Below, piece after piece: positions 57,655 through 64,000 of a DNA stretch of 64,000 nucleotides. The notes under the pieces were generated by a model, which saw nothing but the letters and a program-made list of their open reading frames with translations, made no database searches and was not told the origin of the DNA. The translations under genes and the position numbers were made by a program. Every line of letters begins with the position of its first letter. Position 1 is the stretch's first letter. Source of the stretch: Talpa occidentalis (taxonomy: Eukaryota; Chordata; Mammalia; Eulipotyphla; Talpidae); assembly GCF_014898055.3 (NCBI RefSeq), contig NW_023600993.1, positions 18,504,850 through 18,568,849 of the forward strand, given 5' to 3'.

Positions 57655-59090
57655 CCTATTATTTTTTGTCTGGATGTAATGAATTTGTATGTAAATTATT
57701 AGTATCATTATTTAAAGCTTGCTGCAATTTATGTATTATGTGGAATACATGTTACATAATTTACTACTGGGAATTTGGACAGCAATAAAGAAAAGACATC
57801 TACCTTGCAGGATAGCCTACCAATTTAATACTAAGTGCTTAAATACCTTGAAAGGAGGAAGTCCTTCTTGGGCAAGGAAATATGCTTGGTTGACTTCTGC
57901 ACCAAAATAGGAGAGTCTGGAATTGCTGGTTGTCAACTTTTTGCCAAAGTTAGAATACAATGCCTGAATCTAATTTTAGGAAAATCAAGTCAGATAAAGT
58001 TCTACCACTAAAGAAAGTAAGTTTAATCACAGTTTTGAATAGACATTTTCTTTTCTGTTGGCAATCACTGTACATTTAATCAAAAAGTTAACCTAGAAAT
58101 GTAATTAAGAGTCTAGGTAGCAAGTATATTTAATATTGGCGTACGGGTTTTCTGATGAATAGTAGAAAATGAGAGCAAAATAATTGTGGGTGATCTGATC
58201 ATCAGTTTCCAAGATTGTTGTTTCAGACTTCTACTCACTTATTAGAATGCCAGTATTAATAGTACAAAGAACATCCTTGAGTCTTCATTTTGTTTCCACT
58301 GTGTTGTGAAGTAAAAGGTTCTGCCTCAACAGAGTAGCAATAATGAACGTGTGGCCATATTAATAAGACTCAAGGGAAAGTTCAGTGATGTCAAAGAACA
58401 AGAAAAGTCTGTTCTAAAAATTGAGGTATTTTCATTCACTAAAGAGGCGCAGGAATTTGAGAAGAAATGTCTTTGTTATAAATGCACTTTATATACTGTT
58501 AGTTCTGTGGTGTTGGCCCTGGTTCTTCTATTTGGGTTATATTGTCTGTAGACTCTACCGTTTAGTAATCTTTCTTTCTCCTTTTCTTGTTCTCTCTTAC
58601 ATTTTCTACTTGTTTTAGTTCTTCCTTTCTACTTTGTCACTTTCTATTATTCCCTTCCCTCTTTTCCCCCTTTCTCCTGTCCCTCATCCTTTTTATTGTC
58701 TTTCTGAATCATTCTTGCACATAAGCAGCATCATTCTTACACATAAGCAAAAACAAACAAATAAGAAAAATATACGTGAACTTTTGCCCTGAATGTTACC
58801 ACCACAGTAGGACTTAATGTATAACATTGCACCTGCCTTTTGCACATGTTCTTTGCATCCAACACTCCAAACTTATCAAGAATTTTAAAATTCTTGCCTG
58901 TGTCAACAAATAAATACATAAGAGATAGAAGAAAGGGAGTGGTAAAATTGCTTGTAGGACGATGCTTTAATATTTTTCCAATAAGAAGACTTTGCCATCA
59001 GATCACATAAAGGTAGTATACCTGTTTCATGAGCTCAGGTGATATTTTGTAGGATGCATGTTCATCTCAGTGACAAGGACAACTGGAATA
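57655..59090. other. Unassigned sequence
   Basis: No supported gene. The frame 58351-58551 ends in a hydrophobic stretch but has no recognisable domain. Confidence 0.45.
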
Positions 59091-59094
59091 ATGG

Positions 59095-59310
59095 TTTATA
59101 TGATGATAACTAATATTGAGTACTTGGTATATGCCAGAGTCTGAGCTAAATTGTTGATACCTATTTTTTAATTATTCCTCATTCCTGGCAGGCCCATTTT
59201 AGGGGAGAAGAAGAGGAAGCAGACTAATCAAGTTAATTACTTGAGCAAGGGTTGCAGAAAATAGGGGTATGGCAACTCAGATCTTCTTAGTTGCTGTGCT
59301 CTACCTCAGA
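59095..59310 (-). mobile_element. MIR (antisense, near full length)
   Basis: AACTAATATTGAGTACTTGGTATATGCCAGAGTCTGAGC … TTAATTATTCCTCATTCC … ACTTGAGCAAGGGTTGCAG … CTCAGATCTTC … GCTGTGCTCTACC is MIR reversed from tail to head. Confidence 0.8.
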
Positions 59311-59319
59311 AACACCCAG

Positions 59320-60130
59320 CTCCTATGTTAAAGCACACATATTGATAGTGGGCTACAGGAGGACCCTGAAGCCGTAGTATCTGCTTTGATACTATGCTTT
59401 GATACATTGCAAAAAAAAAAAAAAAGGTGGTGGGTGGAAAGTGGCAGTCATTGGCTCTATGGGTTCACGTTGTACAGAATGCCAGTTGTGTAGATCTTCA
59501 GATTAGGGCCTTTATAGGAAAGTATGTTAAAGGCAGCTCATTATGGTTTTTCTCTCTAATGTGGTTATAGGGGAAGACCAAAAACTAATGGGATTTTCAG
59601 TATGCAGTGACCCAAGCACTGTAGACTTTGGAAGAGACTTCAGTGGTTCCTGGCAAATATTCTTCTCTCAAGGAAATGAGCTATTTAATTTTGGACAAAC
59701 ATACTATATAGCTTGTCTTTTGAGAAAGTGAATGATAAAAAAAAAGTTTGAACAGAGAAGAAATATGATGACATTGTATAGGTGAAATATGTCTTGACTA
59801 AGGAATGAGAAAAATGGAAACTTTACTTCTATATACTGAAGCAATTGCTATTAGGTGGTCTTTGAGTCTTTGCAGAGGCAATGCCTCATGTTCTTATGCA
59901 TGGGGAGAGATTGAATAGAAAAGAGATGCAGTTAGCTATCAGTTTTGAGTAAAGTACAAGCATTTCCAAAATGAATCCTATGTTCCCAGAAAGTTCACTC
60001 CCGAACCTAGTTTGAATTATATGTGAATATAGACAGTCAAAAAACTAGTACTCCAATAGCCTCCTAGAACATGAGAGCTGCTTCCATTATTGCTGCACTC
60101 ATAGCTGGAGGAGTCTCATTCAAATGTTAA
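59320..60130. other. Unassigned sequence with poly-A run
   Basis: No gene. A poly-A run of about 15 lies at 59410-59425. GCTTTGATAC is repeated at about 59383 and 59396. Confidence 0.45.
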
Positions 60131-60134
60131 TCAG

Positions 60135-60300
60135 ATATGAATCTCACTGTGTCTAGTCCTCCAATGGCTCCCCATCTCTCACTCTTACTAAAAGCCTATG
60201 ACCTTACTGTGGCCTCTGAGCCTCTTCATGATCTGGTCTCTCATTCCCCTCTGACCTCATCCATAGGCCTCCTTTGTTGAATGAATGAATGAGTCTTGAG
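60135..60300 (+). mobile_element. L2 fragment
   Basis: CTAGTCCTCCAATGGCTCCCCATCTCTCAC … GACCTTACTGTGGCCTCTGAGCCTCTTCATGATCTGGTCTCTC … CTCTGACCTCATCC is the L2 3' order (…CAATGGCTTCCCATC…CCATGGCCTACAAGGCCCTGCATGATCTGG…CCGACCTCATC…). Ends in GAATGAATGAATGAG. Confidence 0.85.
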
Positions 60301-60594
60301 TGAGCCAGTTATCCAAGGTGCTTAATAGTGTTTATGAATAAATAAGAGATGTAAGGTTTTCACAGAAAAAAACAAAACTTAGAAAATTAAGATTGACGTC
60401 AAAAGACATAGAAACTACTTAGTGGGTGGATGAGAGCAGTATATCAGATAAAGCAAAATAATTTTAAACCAGTGGATATTGATAACCAAACTGAACTTTC
60501 TGAAGCTAGGGGAAGAGGGAGAGAGGACCCAGGGGTATAAAAGATGGCTTAGGAGGAAAAAAGCAGTATGTCAAAACTTCTGGCCTAGAATTTC

Positions 60595-60730
60595 ATCATT
60601 TATTTATTCGTCATTGTACAATTATTTATTGAGCATTTACTCTGCACCAACAGCAGTGTAAAGGCTGTATTTTCATCAGTGTACAGGAAGATAAAGTCAC
60701 TGGCCCCTATTGCTAACTAACATTCTTTGA
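60595..60730 (-). mobile_element. L2 3' end (antisense)
   Basis: ATCATTTATTTATTCGTCATTGTACAATTATTTATTGAGCATTTACTCTGCACCAACAGCAG is the reversed L2 end, then worn. Confidence 0.7.
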
Positions 60731-60894
60731 AGAGGCATATACAGTAATAAAGTAGACAAATAAAGCTGTGATTTCAGGTAGCAACACCTCTCATGAAGAA
60801 AACTAACATAGAGCTGGGGGGAGGGCATGGTGGAAAGCTTTAATTGCAGATCTCAGACCTACCTGGTATTAAACACTGAGTAATATGGTCATTT

Positions 60895-61252
60895 AAAAAA
60901 ATAATTAATTTTCTTACATCTTTGTTGATATTTGGATAGTATTTGATTTTTCCCTTCCAGTGCAGTCCCTGTAGTTCTCCCACCACCATGACATCTATGA
61001 TCTATCACCACAGTAACCTTGTGCTCTCCCCTCCCCTGTTTTGACCCCTTCACCCCTTTACCCCCACTGCCCTGCTGTATGCCTCATCTATGGTCAGCTT
61101 GCAAATTTTGTGGGGTTTTTTCTGACACTTTATTTGATTTCTCTATATTCTGCATATAAGTGAAACCATCTGATATTTATTTTTTTTTCCTTCTGACTTA
61201 CTTCACTTAGCATAATCCCTTCCAGCTCCATCCATGTTGCCACAAATGGCAT
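60895..61252 (-). mobile_element. L1 3' end (antisense)
   Basis: Reversed 3'UTR and the very end of ORF2: CCCACCACCATGACATCTATGATCTATCACCACAG … TTGTGCTCTCCCCTCCCCTGTTTTGACCCC … CTATATTCTGCATATAAGTGAAACCATCTGATAT … TCCCTTCCAGCTCCATCCATGTTGCCACAAATGGCATC. It matches the L1 copy at 31.3 kb in its 3'UTR layout. 5'-truncated. Confidence 0.9.
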
Positions 61253-61259
61253 CTTTAGC

Positions 61260-61890
61260 CCTCTTTCCTGTGCTAAAAATGGTACTAATTTTAGAGATGA
61301 ATACAGTTTAAACAGTTTTGTATTGAGTGAATAATTTGTATTGTCTTTCTTAGGATTTTTCCACTAGTGAAGTAAGACTCATTTGTAAAATATTATTTAA
61401 AAACCAGTTTGACAAAAGAACGTTCCAGCTTGATTGCTTCTGTGAAAGGGCCCTGCATTTAATTTTAAAACTATAGCAAATGTTTCACCGATACAATGGT
61501 GATTGTAGTATTCTTTTGATAAATAATTTAATTAAGATGTAAAATTCAAAGTAGATAGCTTTTTCTAACCTCACACATCAATATTCAACATTATTGTTAA
61601 AAGAGATAATTATGAAAAATTTAAATGGAAGAGAGAGGTTCCGTTTCTGTGTGATTTATACATTTCTTTCTTTAATTTCTCAGTACCAGTTGTGGCTCTT
61701 TTATTTTCTGGTTTGTGTTCATTTATTATGGCAGGGGTAGAAAACAAATACAGGCTCCAAATCAATATGATTGGCTTAGAAACATAAATGATTAATGACA
61801 AAGTCATACCAAACAAGAAATAATGATTGTTGTGGATGAAACATTCAGAGCTTTTGTGATACTACTGTACTTACTGGGGTCACTATGGGA
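61260..61890. other. Unassigned sequence
   Basis: Nothing recognised. Confidence 0.45.
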
Positions 61891-61892
61891 CC

Positions 61893-62480
61893 TGTGTTAG
61901 TTTTCTATCACTGTTTTAACAAATTAATACAGACTTCATGACTTAAAACATCACAACTTTATCTCATAGCTTTTGTAGGTGATAAGTCCAGGTAAGCTTT
62001 AGCTGGATACTTGAGTTTTTACAAAAGCAAAAACCAAGGTGTTAGCCCACATTTTTTGGAGATTCTGGGACGGTTCCTTTCAAGGGTCTTTTGAGTTATT
62101 GGCAGAGTTCATTTTCAACTGGTTGTTAGACTAAGTCTACCATATTTTGGTGACTTGTAGCTGGGGATTGTTCTCACCGTCTAGAAGCATCTCTTGGCTA
62201 GTGGAAATGTTCATCTTCAAAACCAGCAACAGTGGGTCTAGTCCTTGTACTTCAAATCTCTCTGGTTTCCTCCTTTCCTACATCTCTTCCATTTCTAGCC
62301 ATAGAAGGGTCTCTGCTTTTGAAGGGCTCAGGTGATTATTAGCATGGGCACACCTAGATGATACAGTATAATCTCCCCATTTTAAGGGCATCTGGTCATC
62401 TGCAAAGTTACATCTGCAAAGTTCCTTTTTCCAAGTGAGGCAACATTACCCAAGAGTGACACCAGAGAGTGCAAGATATG
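61893..62480 (+). mobile_element. Ancient LTR-like repeat relic
   Basis: Begins TGTGTTAGTTTTCTATCACTG and continues TTTTAACAAATTAATACAGACTTCATGACTTAAAACATCACAAC, TAAGTCCAGG, AACCAAGGTGTTAGCCC, CAACTGGTTGTTAGACTAAG, CAGTATAATCTCCCCATTTTAAGGGCATCTGGTCATCTGC. This order is familiar from a common ancient mammalian LTR-type repeat. No coding region is present. Family name not certain. Confidence 0.55.
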
Positions 62481-62484
62481 GGGG

Positions 62485-63066
62485 CCAAAGTACCCATGAC
62501 ATGTATCTTTGAGAATATGCTATCAGCAAAGACAGAGCTGACCTAGATTGCTTGGAAAGCTGCACACTTTTGGTGAAAGAGAAAGGAGTGTTCTCTTAGT
62601 TCCTCTAATGGAGTCCCTTGAGATTAAAGATTCCCAAAGCATTTAACAAAACCTGATTATTTAATTTTATGATACATGGTTCCCCAAAAGCAAGCTTAAA
62701 TAGACAAGCAAAGATTCACATCCAGGAGTGAACATTCAGATACCTACAGGGCTCATGAGTCAAGACTCAAGACAGGAGGCAGCCAATGTGTAGCTATAAC
62801 AGTGTAGGTTAAGCACACAGAGGAGGGCAGCCCTAATTCAGCTCTGGGTTCTCATTTTGCTTTGAGCCACTTTCAGCCTCATAGTGACAGATGTCTGACT
62901 TAAGGGTTTATAAAATCTGGATTTTTGTGTGAACCTGGAAATCTCTATGACATCTCCAGGTTTGGTTTTTTAAGTAATTAATTAATTAGTTAATTTTGCT
63001 TAGAGAAAGAAAAAGTTTATTAAGGAAAAAGGGAACAGAAATAAAGTATTTTTTTTTACGCCAACT
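62485..63066. other. Unassigned sequence
   Basis: Nothing recognised apart from AT-rich stretches (TTAATTAATTAGTTAATTT near 62979). Confidence 0.45.
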
Positions 63067-63085
63067 AAATAAAAACCTAAAATAG

Positions 63086-63304
63086 GGGCCTCCCTTGTGG
63101 CGTAGTGGGTGAAGTCTCAGCATAATCACCACCATGGCCCTGAGTTCAATCCCTGGCAGGGAGCTAACTCACATATGGCACAGCATACCTCTCCTGTCTC
63201 TGCTCCCTGCTCTGCCTCTGGTGAATCCTCTTACCCCCTGTACCTCTGGCCTATACCCCAGTTCTTCTACAAATAAATAATAAAAATAAATCTTTAAAAA
63301 TAAT
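63086..63304 (+). mobile_element. tRNA-like SINE, copy 10
   Basis: From GGGCCTCCCTTGTGGCGTAG to the tail AATAATAAAAATAAATCTTTAAAAATAA. B-box GTTCAATCCC. The flanks AAATAAAAACCTAAAATAG (63067-63085) and AAATAAAAAGTGAAAATAG (63305-63323) match at 16 of 19 positions, an aged target duplication. Internally shortened like copy 3: the GCTGCTCCCCTCAGCAGTGTATTTC part is missing. Confidence 0.9.
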
Positions 63305-63324
63305 AAATAAAAAGTGAAAATAGT

Positions 63325-64000
63325 AGGAATATGAGAACTTAATATGTTTGGAGACTGAATTTTGCTTGTGGATTGCCAGTTAGCAATTTATGATTTTACT
63401 CATGCAGAGCTTAAGTAAAAAAGCATTCAAGATGGTGCGAAGTACTCAATTTAAGAATTGTTTTGACAAAGATTTTAAAATACTCCAATATAGTAAGTCT
63501 AGGAAGTTCTGGGCTTCGATTTCTAGATGTATCCAGTGGTCTGATTTTGTTAACCTATAGTTAAAAAAAATAAAAATAAAGATAAGGAATATAATTAATG
63601 CTATGATGCTATTTCCCGAGTCTTGTACCTTAAGTGAGTGTTTACAATACCACTTTTTTTTCTAGGTTTTTACTTTCAGGTTTGCACAAGCAAAAGGGAT
63701 AAAGAAAGAGTATGATGAATTATCCACTGAATTCAAAAGAGTGTGAAGAAACAGTTTGGATAATTCAAGCACAGATCCTAGTGGGCAGAAAATTACATTT
63801 GTCTTTAGAGATAGGAAGAATGTTCTTTAACAAAATTGACTAAAAAGAAAAATTTCTTTTTTCAGTGTATCACAGTTTATATATGAAGATACCCAGAAAA
63901 TTTATTCTGTAGATTGAATTTGGGATTCGTAAAGTTTTTATATAAATGTATCCATTTAGGCGAGAGCAGAGAGAGATAGGGATGTTGTAAGAACTAAGAA
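63325..64000. other. Unassigned sequence to window end
   Basis: No repeat or gene recognised. Not enough sequence to tell whether it belongs to a larger element. Confidence 0.45.

Noticed and set aside
1..64000. CRISPR array, operon or phage-like region
   Set aside because: No spaced identical repeats, no packed genes and no ribosome-binding pattern. All signs are of a mammalian nuclear genome.

Overview
This window looks like ordinary AT-rich nuclear DNA from a placental mammal. It holds no protein-coding gene I can support. Nearly every readable element is an interspersed repeat. The evidence is LINE-1 ORF2 and 3'UTR fragments on both strands, worn MIR and L2 pieces, hAT-type DNA transposon scraps, (TG)n/(AC)n microsatellites and one CpG island. 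Ten copies of a single tRNA-like SINE give the lineage clue. Each starts with a GGGCCTCCCTGGTGGCGCAG-type head, carries a Pol III B-box-like GGTTCAATCCC and ends in (A)AATAAATAAATCTTTAAA. The head superficially resembles cetartiodactyl SINEs, but the body does not. I suspect a laurasiatherian, perhaps a horseshoe-type (yinpterochiropteran) bat with Rhin-1-like SINEs; this is from memory and weak.

Layout. 1-8 kb: a SINE with perfect target-site duplications (388-632), an old L1 ORF2 fragment near 3.7 kb, and a 5'-truncated L1 with an open ORF2 C-terminus (4483-5168). 8-17 kb: SINEs at 8100, 11916, 16032 and 16382, plus MIR and hAT scraps. 17-25 kb: a (TG)17 tract, a long old L1 3'UTR (18.4-19.3 kb), another L1 3' end (23.1-23.5 kb) and L1-like AT-rich sequence to about 24.6 kb. 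25-33 kb: a SINE at 25625, then a stack of nested insertions (29.88-32.94 kb) with a striking palindromic element at 30899-31091. 33-49 kb: several antisense L1 fragments, a HAL1/L1-like 3' end (44.7-45.5 kb), SINEs at 39755 and 48012, and a compound microsatellite at 45.87 kb. 49-52 kb: mostly unassigned unique sequence with one hairpin (50.42-50.53 kb). 52.8-53.9 kb: a CpG island with tandem GC boxes and a good splice donor, the only clear sign of a promoter; a candidate conserved block lies just upstream. 54-64 kb: unique sequence, a long L2 ORF relic (56.6-57.65 kb), MIR/L2 pieces, an L1 3' end at 60.9 kb, an LTR-like relic at 61.9 kb and a last SINE at 63085.

No operon, CRISPR array, tRNA or rRNA is present. 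Open frames of 60-198 codons occur at the level expected by chance. The longer ones are explained by the CpG island or by L1 ORF2. The window reads as intergenic or intronic DNA around one orphan CpG-island promoter.
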